Source: Clostridia bacterium
Lineage (GTDB): Bacteria > Bacillota > Clostridia > Oscillospirales > Acutalibacteraceae
Assembly (NCBI GenBank): GCA_017468425.1
Contig: JAFUIO010000003.1
Span: forward strand, 1 to 58,023
DNA length: 58,023 nt
Direction: 5' to 3'
Positions within the stretch are counted from its first letter, which is position 1, and each line of letters begins with the position of its first letter. Below are positions 1 through 7,584 of this stretch, one piece after another. Under the pieces are notes generated by a model. That model saw only the letters and a program-made list of their open reading frames with translations. It was not told the origin of the DNA and ran no database searches. A program made the position numbers and the translations under genes.

Positions 1-19
1 CCCATTCCAACACTTAAAG

Positions 20-54
20 TAAAAAGCAACACCAATTTGCGGTTGATGTTGCTT
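20..54 (-). terminator. Terminator of the restriction-modification operon
   Basis: On the minus strand an imperfect stem (AGCAAC...GTTGCT plus ACC/GGT, with a bulge) is followed by a T run (the AAAAA at 20-24 of the plus strand). It lies about 50 bases beyond the stop codon of the second methyltransferase, so it probably ends the operon. Confidence 0.6.
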
Positions 55-101
55 AGATGCGCCTTAAGGCGCTGCTGGTATTGTTTACCCTTATAGGGTT
101 A

Positions 102-881
102 TTATTCAAACCACGTCCTTTCGGGCGTGGTTGGTGATTTTCTGAATACAAACAGATATTCATGTGCAATTAATAAAAAGTTGTATTTCACACTGTTTGT
201 TTTCCAATAACCTGTTGCTTTACAGTTGTGCTGTTCCTTGATTATCAACTCTTTAAGTTTAAATCCTGCATCTTCAAAGATTCGCATAACATCAAAAGAC
301 ATGGGTATCATATGACCTTTTTGGCGTGTATCACCCATAAGAACTGCACAAAATTTATCTTTTTTCAAAACACGGTGGCTCTCTGCAGCTACCTTTTTCA
401 TTTCTTCAAGGAAATCTTTAACTTTTAATAAAGACAAATCTTCAGGTATGTCTTCACTATATTGAATGATATCTGCATATGGCGGATGAGTACATATTAA
501 ATCGATACTGCCGTCTGGAATAAAGTCAAGATTTCGAGCATCACCTTTATGTAAATATACCTTACCGTTTGCACCTTCGTGTTCAAAATCTGTTTTTTCT
601 TTACAACGAGCGAGTGCAACATCATTCACGTCTACACCGATTATATTTCTGTTAAGGAGTTTAGCTTCAACAAGAGTAGTTCCACCGCCTGCAAACTGAT
701 CAAGAACCAAATCATTTTCCTGAGAATAACGAAGCATTATATTTCTTGGTATATAAGGAGACCAATTACCTCGCCACTTTGCATCGTGTGTGGCCCAATC
801 TCCTCTTTTCGGAAATGTCCAATGAGTTGTCATCTCAAGTTCAAAATCTTCAGGTTCCCACTTGGTTATTTTTTTAGCCAT
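102..881 (-). CDS. Second DNA methyltransferase of the DpnII-type locus (N6-adenine/N4-cytosine type)
   Basis: A 259-residue AdoMet-dependent DNA amino-methyltransferase. Motif I (FAGGGTT, residues 63-69) binds AdoMet, and the catalytic motif IV is THPPYAD at 131-137. Motif I therefore comes before motif IV, unlike DpnA-type second enzymes of DpnII systems, where IV comes first. Only about 65 residues separate the motifs, too few for a target-recognition domain, so that domain should lie in the C-terminal half (a gamma-like order). It is the last gene of the operon and starts next to the stop codon of the endonuclease gene (translational coupling). By context it should protect GATC or hemimethylated/single-stranded DNA, but this is inferred. 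The His before PPY is less common than Asp, Asn or Ser. Confidence 0.85.
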   Translation of the reverse strand: MAKKITKWEPEDFELEMTTHWTFPKRGDWATHDAKWRGNWSPYIPRNIMLRYSQENDLVLDQFAGGGTTLVEAKLLNRNIIGVDVNDVALARCKEKTDFEHEGANGKVYLHKGDARNLDFIPDGSIDLICTHPPYADIIQYSEDIPEDLSLLKVKDFLEEMKKVAAESHRVLKKDKFCAVLMGDTRQKGHMIPMSFDVMRIFEDAGFKLKELIIKEQHNCKATGYWKTNSVKYNFLLIAHEYLFVFRKSPTTPERTWFE

Positions 882-1741
882 TATTTAAAGACCTCACTAA
901 TTACTCCATCTTCCAAATCCTTGATATTATAGATGTGCTGCATAACATCAAACGTTTCTTCAAGGTTATTTCGTGCGCTTGTCCAACCTTTTCCATCGGT
1001 GAACCAAACGAATGTAAAACCATCTATTTCTTCGGTCTCCCAAGCAAGTGTCTTATAGCTGCGTGCCGTTTCGTTTAATTTGCTTCCGCCACTGCCATAG
1101 AAATTAGTTTCGATACCATATATCATATCAGGTGTTTTGATTACGAAATCGAAACGCTTTTCCATTTTTCCTTTGTTTGAAATGGCCGATAAATCTATAT
1201 TCCACTTATCAGTTATCTGATGAATATACATTTCTTTGAAATAATTGACATCTTTGATAAAACCTGCTTTCTGAATAAAGCTCTCAACTAAATCCTCCAT
1301 AAGATGTCCACCACGATTTTTACGTCCGTTGGAGTCAAGACCTGTTTCAACACCTGTAGCGTAGTCAACCAAATTGTTTACAATATGGTTTTCCAACAAA
1401 TCAAACAGTCCTGTTTCTCTCATAAAATATTTGTAATTATCTCTATTAGACGACAATCCATTAAATTGATATAAGTATCCGCCATTCTTATCCTGACAAT
1501 AGATTTCATTTGCTCTTACCGCTAATAGTAAAGGAATACATTTCAGCACTTCAGGATATTTTTTCAATAAATTCTCAAAATCTTCTTCAATGTTTTTTGA
1601 GCCAATAAGAGAATTCAAAATATTTAATTCAATTTTTACACTCTCCACATTTCTATGAACTTTTTCAAAGTCTATGTAATAACCATAGTCTGCTATACTA
1701 TCACGAAACCCTGATAACCAAGCATTAAAATCTCTATTCAT
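881..1741 (-). CDS. DpnII-family type II restriction endonuclease (GATC)
   Basis: A 286-residue endonuclease that I recognise as a close relative of DpnII of Streptococcus pneumoniae along its whole length. Family blocks are LNSLIGSKN (42-50), NNLVDYATGVETG (122-134), LDSNGRKNRGG (135-145), the FDFVIK strand (197-202) and ETNFYGSGGSKLNETARSYK (211-230), which probably holds the nuclease core. Length is about the same as DpnII. Known enzymes of this family cut unmethylated GATC. It is sandwiched between two methyltransferase genes, as expected for a complete system, and no frameshift or truncation is visible. Genomic GATC depletion in this window supports the specificity. Confidence 0.93.
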   Translation of the reverse strand: MNRDFNAWLSGFRDSIADYGYYIDFEKVHRNVESVKIELNILNSLIGSKNIEEDFENLLKKYPEVLKCIPLLLAVRANEIYCQDKNGGYLYQFNGLSSNRDNYKYFMRETGLFDLLENHIVNNLVDYATGVETGLDSNGRKNRGGHLMEDLVESFIQKAGFIKDVNYFKEMYIHQITDKWNIDLSAISNKGKMEKRFDFVIKTPDMIYGIETNFYGSGGSKLNETARSYKTLAWETEEIDGFTFVWFTDGKGWTSARNNLEETFDVMQHIYNIKDLEDGVISEVFK

Positions 1742-1752
1742 AAAATTTCTCC

Positions 1753-2823
1753 TTAAAAATTAGAAATAAGCAGTTCCTTTATCTTTCCTCTTGCTTCACT
1801 GTTACAGTTAATCATTCTTGTTGCTTCAACTCTTTTGATATTATGAGCCGAATAGATATTATCAAAGAAATCATCTTCTGTATTAGAATTTTTGGGATCT
1901 GAATTGCTGATTACAACCTTAGCACCCTTTTTATGCATTTCATCAACGAATAGAGCAAGTTCAATCTGTTCATCATCGTTAAATAAGTTTTCGGTGTAAG
2001 CTGTAAAACTTGCTGTATCAGTAATTGGTCTGTATGGAGGGTCAAAATAAACGAATGTATTTTCATCAATAAAGTCAGCTGATTCTCTGTAATCACCGCA
2101 TACGATAGTAACCTTCTGTAACTTCTCTGATACTGCTCGAAGATTTGCTTCATCACATATCATAGGATTCTTATATGAACCCATAGGTACATTAAATAAT
2201 CCTTTCTTGTTAACTCTGAACAGACCATTAAAACATGTCTTATTCAAGAATATCATCAATGCAGCTTTTTCGATATTTATATTCTCGTTTCCGTTGACTT
2301 TCAAATCGTTGAAACGCTCTCTTTTTTTCATATAGTATTCTTTTCTTGCATCATTATCTAACGGTATGAATTCATTTTTCATACCGTAAAGCATTTCAAT
2401 AAGTGCATCAATATCATCACGAATTATGCGATATGTGTTTATAAGTTCGGCATTGATATCACTAATATAAATCTGCTCTAAATCATATTTACTTAAAATA
2501 TCAAATAATACTGCACCTCCGCCAACGAATGGTTCAGCATATTTAGTAAAGTTACAATCTTCAAAAGGATAGTATTGTTCAATTTCTTTAAGAAGCTGAC
2601 CTTTACCACCTGCCCATTTCAAAAATGGCTTAACTGCTTTTTCTTCATTTTTGTTATAACGGATACTCCTCGCATCTATTGGTTTTTCTGCAGTAGTGGG
2701 TATAATCCACATATTGCCTACTCTGGTTGCATCAGAAATTCTTTGTTCAGAACACAAAACTGCAACTCTTCTTTGAGAAATACCCCATTTATCTGCTGCT
2801 TCTTTTGCGGACATATAATTCAT
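1753..2823 (-). CDS. Dam-like (D12 class) adenine-N6 DNA methyltransferase with N-terminal helix-turn-helix
   Basis: A 356-residue protein. Residues 1-55 form an excisionase/MerR-like helix-turn-helix (SAKEAADKWGISQRRVAVLC, then a wing around GNMWIIP). Residues 65-356 are a D12-class methyltransferase: FLKWAGGKGQ (67-76) and EPFVGGGAV (97-105) for AdoMet binding, NKTCFNGLFRVN (194-205), and the catalytic DPPY at 261-264. Family members, such as DpnM and Dam, methylate adenine in GATC. They are about 270-285 residues long, so the first 60 residues are extra. The start at 2823 is chosen because GGAGGT lies 7 bases upstream; an upstream in-frame ATG at 2886 lacks one and falls over the promoter. 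It leads the operon M1-R-M2. The extra domain could give autoregulation or target selection (inference). Confidence 0.92.
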   Translation of the reverse strand: MNYMSAKEAADKWGISQRRVAVLCSEQRISDATRVGNMWIIPTTAEKPIDARSIRYNKNEEKAVKPFLKWAGGKGQLLKEIEQYYPFEDCNFTKYAEPFVGGGAVLFDILSKYDLEQIYISDINAELINTYRIIRDDIDALIEMLYGMKNEFIPLDNDARKEYYMKKRERFNDLKVNGNENINIEKAALMIFLNKTCFNGLFRVNKKGLFNVPMGSYKNPMICDEANLRAVSEKLQKVTIVCGDYRESADFIDENTFVYFDPPYRPITDTASFTAYTENLFNDDEQIELALFVDEMHKKGAKVVISNSDPKNSNTEDDFFDNIYSAHNIKRVEATRMINCNSEARGKIKELLISNF

Positions 2824-2851
2824 AATTGTACCTCCGTTAACTATTGAATAT

Positions 2852-2880
2852 ATTATATTCCAAAACTCGAACAATAGCAA
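2852..2880 (-). promoter_or_regulatory. Sigma-A promoter of the restriction-modification operon
   Basis: Read on the minus strand: TTGCTA (complement of 2875-2880), a 17-base spacer and TATAAT (complement of 2852-2857). It ends about 28 bases before the methyltransferase start and lies downstream of the terminator of the regulator gene, so the operon has its own promoter. Confidence 0.75.
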
Positions 2881-2890
2881 TACCAAAACT

Positions 2891-2931
2891 AAAAAATTAT
2901 GACCATCGGAAAACCGATGGTCATTTTTTAT
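2891..2931. terminator. Bidirectional terminator between regulator and methyltransferase genes
   Basis: A perfect 11-bp stem ATGACCATCGG/CCGATGGTCAT with an AAAA loop, flanked by an A run on the left and a T run on the right, so it can work in both directions. It immediately follows the XRE regulator stop codon. Confidence 0.85.
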
Positions 2932-3266
2932 TTCCGATTATATTTTTCAATTTCCAGAAGAATATTAAACAGTTGCTCCTGTTCTTTAATTGTTTTAGCA
3001 GACAACAAATCATAACATTGCAAAGGTATATTTTCCTGCCCTTCTTCAGATTCATCAAGCTTCTCAAACAGTTTTGACAGTGAAACATTTAAAGCTCTGG
3101 AAATTTTCTCTATACTTTCCAGCGTTGCGTTTTTTTCACCACGTTCAAGTTGACCGATGTAAGTTGGGTGAACACCGGAAAGTTCGGCTAATTTTTCCTG
3201 ACTTAACCTGAGTCTGGTTCTGTAACTTCTTATACGTTGGCCGATATTTTTTGCAATTTCACTCAC
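2928..3266 (-). CDS. XRE-family transcriptional regulator, possible controller (C) protein
   Basis: A 112-residue protein with a Cro/C1-type helix-turn-helix over residues 9-67 (LSQEKLAELSGVHPTYIGQL, then ERGEKNATLESIEKISRALN) and an acidic C-terminal tail. Start is GTG at 3266 with AAGGAG 8 bases upstream. Controller proteins of restriction-modification systems have this fold and size, bind their own leader and delay endonuclease expression. An inverted repeat lies just upstream of this gene. A terminator separates it from the methyltransferase operon, which is unlike classical C-R operons, so the controller role is an inference. Confidence 0.8.
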   Translation of the reverse strand: MSEIAKNIGQRIRSYRTRLRLSQEKLAELSGVHPTYIGQLERGEKNATLESIEKISRALNVSLSKLFEKLDESEEGQENIPLQCYDLLSAKTIKEQEQLFNILLEIEKYNRK

Positions 3267-3280
3267 TTCACCATCTCCTT

Positions 3281-3341
3281 CGAGTAATAGTCTATAAATA
3301 TTAAAATTATTATTCCACAGACTATTGATATTAAAAACTCG
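3281..3341. promoter_or_regulatory. Inverted-repeat operator upstream of the XRE gene
   Basis: AATAGTCT at 3286-3293 is the exact reverse complement of AGACTATT at 3319-3326 (centres 33 bp apart), and CGAG at 3281-3284 mirrors CTCG at 3338-3341. GAGTAATAGTC (3282-3292) differs by one base from the GACTnnnAGTC pattern typical of C-protein boxes. The position, 16-75 bp upstream of the GTG start, fits autoregulation. Confidence 0.5.
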
Positions 3342-3510
3342 CTATGATATACTATAATTATCGTTGATATAACTTTTTATACTTATAGTATTCAAAAATT
3401 ATATCAAGCTTCACAGAAAGTGGTGGTGCCAAACAAAATCTTACGAAAATATGTTACTTTTTAATTTTGACTGACTACATTATATAAAACAAAAACGTGA
3501 GGTGGACTGA

Positions 3511-4938
3511 ATGAGTTTTTATATTTCAAAAGATGAAATGCTTGAAGGTATGCATAAAATGAATTCCTTCGGCACAAGACTTACCGGCAGTAAAGGACAC
3601 ACCAATTTTATAAACTGGCTCAAAGACGAAATCGCAAAGATGAATATACCCATTTATTCTGATCCCTTTTATTTCAGACGATGGGAAGAAAAAAGTTCAT
3701 CAATAGAAATTATTGACGGCGACGAGAAAATAAATATTCCTGTTTCTTCTGCTTACCCTTATTCAGGCGAAACACCTGCAGAGGGCATAACAGAAGAGTT
3801 GGTATATGTCAAGAATATTTCTGACGTGCCTAAAGTAAAAAACAAAATTGCGGTTTTTAATATCGCAAACGTAAATTTTCTTCCGAGCGAAATCGCTTTC
3901 GACAAGCGTTCGAGCTATCCCGAAAACGTTGTACTTGAAAAGAAATACGAAGGACCTGTTATTACAAGCTTTGTCCAATGCTTTTATGGCATTGTTTCAA
4001 AGCTTACAAAAGCTAAAGCTGTTATTCTCATCTGGAAAGGTCTTCACGATGATATGATTGAAGGTCAGTACCTTTCTTTCATAATGGATTATCAGAAAAT
4101 TCCTATGCTGTGGGTAAATGAAACAAACGGCAAAAAAGTTATTGAAGCAGCTAAGAAACATAAAAAAGCAAAATTTATACTTGAATCCGAAATTGAAGAA
4201 CACGCTTTTACGGAGAGCTTCTATTGCATTTTAGAGGGCAGAAACAAAAAAGAAAATGTTATTATCAACACTCACACTGACGGCACTAACTGCGTTGAAG
4301 AAAACGGTCCTGTTGCACTTCTTCAGCTTATAAAAAACCTGAAAGAAATGAACCTTGAAAGAACACACATTTTTGTTTTCACTACAGGTCATTTCCGCCT
4401 GCCTCATTTTGAAGACAGAAGAACAGGCAGTATTCAGGCGACATCGCGATGGCTTGCTATGCACCGCGAGCTTTGGGACGGTAAAAAAGACCATTTAAGA
4501 TGTGTTGCCAACCTGACCGTTGAACATCTGGGATGCAAAGAGTGGCGTGACATTAACGGTGAATATAAATATACAGGCAAGCCTGAAATTGACCTTGTTT
4601 ACACAGGTAATAAATTTATGGATAAGCTCTACATTGATACTGTAAAAGACAGAAACACCATCCGCACAATGACGCTCCGAGGTCATAACTTCCTGCATTT
4701 TGGCGAAGGGCAGAATTTTTTCACTATGAAAATACCTGAAATCAGTCTTGTCCCTGCACCGTATTACCTTTGCGTTGTAAGCGACAGCCACGAAATGGAA
4801 AAATTTGATATTGACCTGATGCATGAGCAAACAGAAACCTTTGCAAAGCTTATTGAAAGAATCGAAAGTACACCGTCTGCAAAAATCGGCAAAGCTGACC
4901 GTTATTCTTTTATTATAGCTAAAAAAGTATCAGTATAA
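3511..4938 (+). CDS. M28-like metallopeptidase with altered metal-site motifs
   Basis: A 475-residue cytoplasmic protein (no signal peptide) with an aminopeptidase-type M28 fold and a protease-associated-like insertion around residues 80-235. Metal-site candidates are THTDG (about residue 256) and EENGPVALL just after it, replacing the usual H.D...DD.SG pattern, then VEHLG near 331 and SDSHEME near 430. The general-base EE pair of typical M28 peptidases is not evident; FTTGHF stands in its place. I recall an HTDG...EENG subgroup in other bacteria, so this may be a distinct specificity and not a dead enzyme. GAGGTGG precedes the ATG. It is monocistronic, between a regulator and a convergent transporter gene. 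Confidence 0.65.
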   Translation: MSFYISKDEMLEGMHKMNSFGTRLTGSKGHTNFINWLKDEIAKMNIPIYSDPFYFRRWEEKSSSIEIIDGDEKINIPVSSAYPYSGETPAEGITEELVYVKNISDVPKVKNKIAVFNIANVNFLPSEIAFDKRSSYPENVVLEKKYEGPVITSFVQCFYGIVSKLTKAKAVILIWKGLHDDMIEGQYLSFIMDYQKIPMLWVNETNGKKVIEAAKKHKKAKFILESEIEEHAFTESFYCILEGRNKKENVIINTHTDGTNCVEENGPVALLQLIKNLKEMNLERTHIFVFTTGHFRLPHFEDRRTGSIQATSRWLAMHRELWDGKKDHLRCVANLTVEHLGCKEWRDINGEYKYTGKPEIDLVYTGNKFMDKLYIDTVKDRNTIRTMTLRGHNFLHFGEGQNFFTMKIPEISLVPAPYYLCVVSDSHEMEKFDIDLMHEQTETFAKLIERIESTPSAKIGKADRYSFIIAKKVSV

Positions 4939-4976
4939 AAAATTATGACCACTGAAAAATCAGTGGTCATTTTTGT
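4937..4976. terminator. Bidirectional terminator between peptidase and symporter genes
   Basis: Stem ATGACCACTGA/TCAGTGGTCAT with an A-rich loop and flanking A and T runs. It serves two convergent genes. Its arms and flanks (AAAAAATTATGACCA...TGGTCATTTTT) resemble the terminator at 2891-2931. Confidence 0.85.
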
Positions 4977-4989
4977 TGCCTGAAATTTA

Positions 4990-6516
4990 TTATTTATTTT
5001 CGTCTTTTTCGCGTCTTCTCTTGTTGAGTTCACCGAGGATTCTTTCGTGCTCGTCATCATCAAGAGCATATTTCCACGTGGGGATAACTGAAAGAAGTGA
5101 ACCGATTGCAGGCGGTACAGAAATGCAGAAGAAAAGCATTGCCATATAGCCGAAATATTCGCTGTTGAAGTTCGGAGCACTTCTGTCAAGGAAATCTCTG
5201 ATAATATTTCCCTGCTGAATAAACTCATTGAGTTTTTTGATATTATCGCCTGTGTAGTTTACCATTTCGCAGGTGATACCGTAAATAATTGAAGCGAAAC
5301 CGCTGCCGATTTTAACAAGGAATGTCTGTCCTGAGAAGAAAACGCCATCAGGTCTGATGCCGTAGTGGTATTCTTCGTAGTCAACTGCGTCTGAAATCAT
5401 AAGTGACTGAAGAACAGAGTTAAGTCCCATTGCAATACCGCATACTGCGAAGATGAGCATTGTAATGATAAGGAACACAGGCTCTGCAAGTCGATGAGGG
5501 AACGCAAGGAAAAGGAAGAATAATGCCATCTGCGGAAGAACTGAAATGATTTTTGAGCCGTTGTAAAGCTTTTTCTTTGTTGTTTTTTCGAGCATTTTCG
5601 GCACAAGTCCCATAATAACAAACTGTCCGATAAACAAACCACCGCCTAAAAGTGCAAGGTAGAGAAGCGACATCATACCGTTCTGTGAAGAATAGTAGTT
5701 GTTTACAAGGGGGATTGCAACAATCATCATAAGCTGTGTAGGTGCATTGAGCAAGCCTGAAAGAAGAATCTGTCTGAAAGGCTTGTTTCTCCACATAATT
5801 TTGAAGTTTTCTTTTACAGAATACTTTTCTTCTGAAGGCTCGATGTATTCGCGTGTGCCGATACCTGCGCACTGGAAAAGTGCAGCACCGATAACTGTTG
5901 CGATAAGTGCTGTGAGGAAATAACCTGTTTTAGCATCACCTTTGAGAGCTGATGTCATCATTTCAGCACAGGGTGAAAGTGCAAGCATTGCAACACCGCC
6001 GCCTACACCAGCAAACATACGTGCAAGAGAAATAAGCTTCTGTTTGTGTTTTTCGTCTTCTGTCATAAGAGCAGTAATACCCCACAAGGGAATATCACCT
6101 GCAGTGTAACTCATACCCCAAAGGATGTATGAAAATCCTGCCCAGAGAACGCACACAAGGTTCGTGCCTTTGAGAATATCCCCTGCTGTGCCCACGTATT
6201 CAAAGTTTACAAAGCAGAGAATTGAAATTATCATAACTATGCCGGGAACAAAAATAAGATAAGGACGGCATTTGCCCCATTTTGTTCGCGTTTTGTCAAC
6301 GATTGTGCCCATAATCGGGTCGTTGAATGCGTCCCACACACGTGCAATTGCAATAATTATACTTACGAAAATTGCAGGTATGTAAAGAACGTTCTGCAGG
6401 AAATATGAAACAAGAAGAACATTGGTAACATTGTAAAGAATGTTCTGACCCATAAGTCCCGTAAGGTACATATTTCTTTCTTTTTTTGTATAGGTTTTCA
6501 GATTAGTATTACCCAT
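4990..6516 (-). CDS. GPH-family (MelB-like) glycoside/sugar:cation symporter
   Basis: About 508 residues with 12 predicted membrane helices. The loop after helix 2 carries the family signature DAFNDPIMGTIVDKTRTKWG followed by CRPY. Relatives (MelB, XynB/GusB, YicJ) import oligosaccharides, glucuronides or pentosides with Na+ or H+. I place the start at the ATG at 6516, 7 bases after AAGGGG; a GTG two codons upstream is possible. It is divergent from a psicose/tagatose 3-epimerase gene with a shared 150-bp promoter region, which suggests a joint sugar-use function; the substrate cannot be told from sequence. Confidence 0.88.
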   Translation of the reverse strand: MGNTNLKTYTKKERNMYLTGLMGQNILYNVTNVLLVSYFLQNVLYIPAIFVSIIIAIARVWDAFNDPIMGTIVDKTRTKWGKCRPYLIFVPGIVMIISILCFVNFEYVGTAGDILKGTNLVCVLWAGFSYILWGMSYTAGDIPLWGITALMTEDEKHKQKLISLARMFAGVGGGVAMLALSPCAEMMTSALKGDAKTGYFLTALIATVIGAALFQCAGIGTREYIEPSEEKYSVKENFKIMWRNKPFRQILLSGLLNAPTQLMMIVAIPLVNNYYSSQNGMMSLLYLALLGGGLFIGQFVIMGLVPKMLEKTTKKKLYNGSKIISVLPQMALFFLFLAFPHRLAEPVFLIITMLIFAVCGIAMGLNSVLQSLMISDAVDYEEYHYGIRPDGVFFSGQTFLVKIGSGFASIIYGITCEMVNYTGDNIKKLNEFIQQGNIIRDFLDRSAPNFNSEYFGYMAMLFFCISVPPAIGSLLSVIPTWKYALDDDEHERILGELNKRRREKDENK

Positions 6517-6545
6517 ATCCACACCCCTTTATATTTGATATTTTA

Positions 6546-6574
6546 ATTGTAACACTTTTTATATAATATTGCAA
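6546..6574 (-). promoter_or_regulatory. Promoter of the symporter gene
   Basis: Minus-strand TTGCAA (complement of 6569-6574), 17 bases, TACAAT (complement of 6546-6551), about 30 bases before the start codon. Confidence 0.7.
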
Positions 6575-6611
6575 TGCAGAAAGATAATAAAATCAGCCGG
6601 ACATTTCATCG

Positions 6612-6640
6612 TTGACTAATCAATTTAAAAATGTTATATT
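6612..6640 (+). promoter_or_regulatory. Promoter of the psicose epimerase gene
   Basis: TTGACT (6612-6617), 17-base spacer, TATATT (6635-6640). It faces away from the symporter promoter; only about 37 bp separate the two -35 boxes. Confidence 0.7.
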
Positions 6641-6669
6641 TATACCATAAATCTTCGGAGGTCATAGAA

Positions 6670-7539
6670 ATGAAATTCGGTATTTACTATGCTTATTGGG
6701 AAAAAGAATGGGGCGGCGACTGTGTGCCCTATATCAAAAAATGTTCAAAGCTTGGTTTTGATGTTCTGGAAGTGCCTTGCGGCGACTTTCACACCAAGCC
6801 TGAATCATATTTCAAAGAACTCAAAAACATCGCAGAAGCTCACGGAATGCTCCTTTCAGGAGGTTACGGTCCGCGACCTGAACACAATTTAGCTTCTACT
6901 GACAATGCACTTGTAGAAAATGCGTTCAAATTCTATGCTGATGTTTTCAACAAAATGGAAATGGCAGGTATCGACAGAATCGGCGGTGCTCTTTATTCTT
7001 ACTGGCCTGTTGATTTTGCATCAGGCTTTGACAAAAAAGCCGACACTGAACGCAGCATTAAAAATATGCGTATACTCGCTGATATGGCGGCTGACCACGG
7101 AATAACTCTTTGTATGGAATCACTTAACCGTTTTGAAGGTTATATGATCAACGAAGCTTACGAAGATGTTGACTATGTTAAAGCAGTTGACAAGCCTAAC
7201 GTAAAATCTATGCTCGACACTTTCCATATGAACATTGAAGAAGATTCAATTATTGATGCTATCCGCCTTACAAAAGGCACTCTCGGCAACTTCCACGTAG
7301 GCGAAGCAAACAGAAAATGTCCCGGGCCGGGAAGCAGAATGAATTGGGAAGCCATCGGCGATGCCCTTAAAGAAATCGGCTATGACGGCTACGTTATTAT
7401 GGAGCCATTTGTCCGCATGGGAGGCAAAGTAGGTCAGGACATCTCAATCTGGCGCGACATCTCAAAAGGCGCTACAATAGAAGAACTTGACCGCGACGCA
7501 GAAAATTCAGTTAAATATCTTAAAGAAATATTCAGATAA
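6670..7539 (+). CDS. D-psicose (D-allulose) 3-epimerase / D-tagatose 3-epimerase family
   Basis: A 289-residue TIM-barrel ketose 3-epimerase. The opening MKFGIYYAYWEKEW, GGALYSYWPVD (105-115), CMESLNRFEGYMIN (148-161), MLDTFHMNIEED (181-192) and FHVGEANRKCPGPG (208-221) closely follow characterised ruminococcal D-psicose 3-epimerases. Metal-binding and catalytic residues E150, D183, H209 and E245 are all present. These Mn2+ or Co2+ enzymes interconvert D-fructose and D-psicose and related ketoses. The start at 6670 has CGGAGGTC 8 bases upstream and aligns with family N-termini; an in-frame ATG at 6631 has no site. A terminator follows, so it is monocistronic, opposite the sugar symporter. Confidence 0.93.
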   Translation: MKFGIYYAYWEKEWGGDCVPYIKKCSKLGFDVLEVPCGDFHTKPESYFKELKNIAEAHGMLLSGGYGPRPEHNLASTDNALVENAFKFYADVFNKMEMAGIDRIGGALYSYWPVDFASGFDKKADTERSIKNMRILADMAADHGITLCMESLNRFEGYMINEAYEDVDYVKAVDKPNVKSMLDTFHMNIEEDSIIDAIRLTKGTLGNFHVGEANRKCPGPGSRMNWEAIGDALKEIGYDGYVIMEPFVRMGGKVGQDISIWRDISKGATIEELDRDAENSVKYLKEIFR

Positions 7540-7545
7540 AAAATC

Positions 7546-7584
7546 AACGAGATTCCCGTTTTTATCGGAAATCTCGTTTTTTAT
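7546..7584. terminator. Terminator between epimerase and DMT transporter
   Basis: Stem AACGAGATT...AATCTCGTT with a T run to the right. The two genes converge, and the A-rich left flank may let it work in reverse. Confidence 0.75.

Noticed and set aside
4231..4830. Long open frames opposite the M28-like peptidase gene
   Set aside because: They are antisense shadows rich in Phe, Cys and Lys without ribosome sites.
5420..5872. A 150-codon frame within the symporter gene
   Set aside because: Another frame of the same strand in a well-supported transporter gene; composition is unlike a protein.
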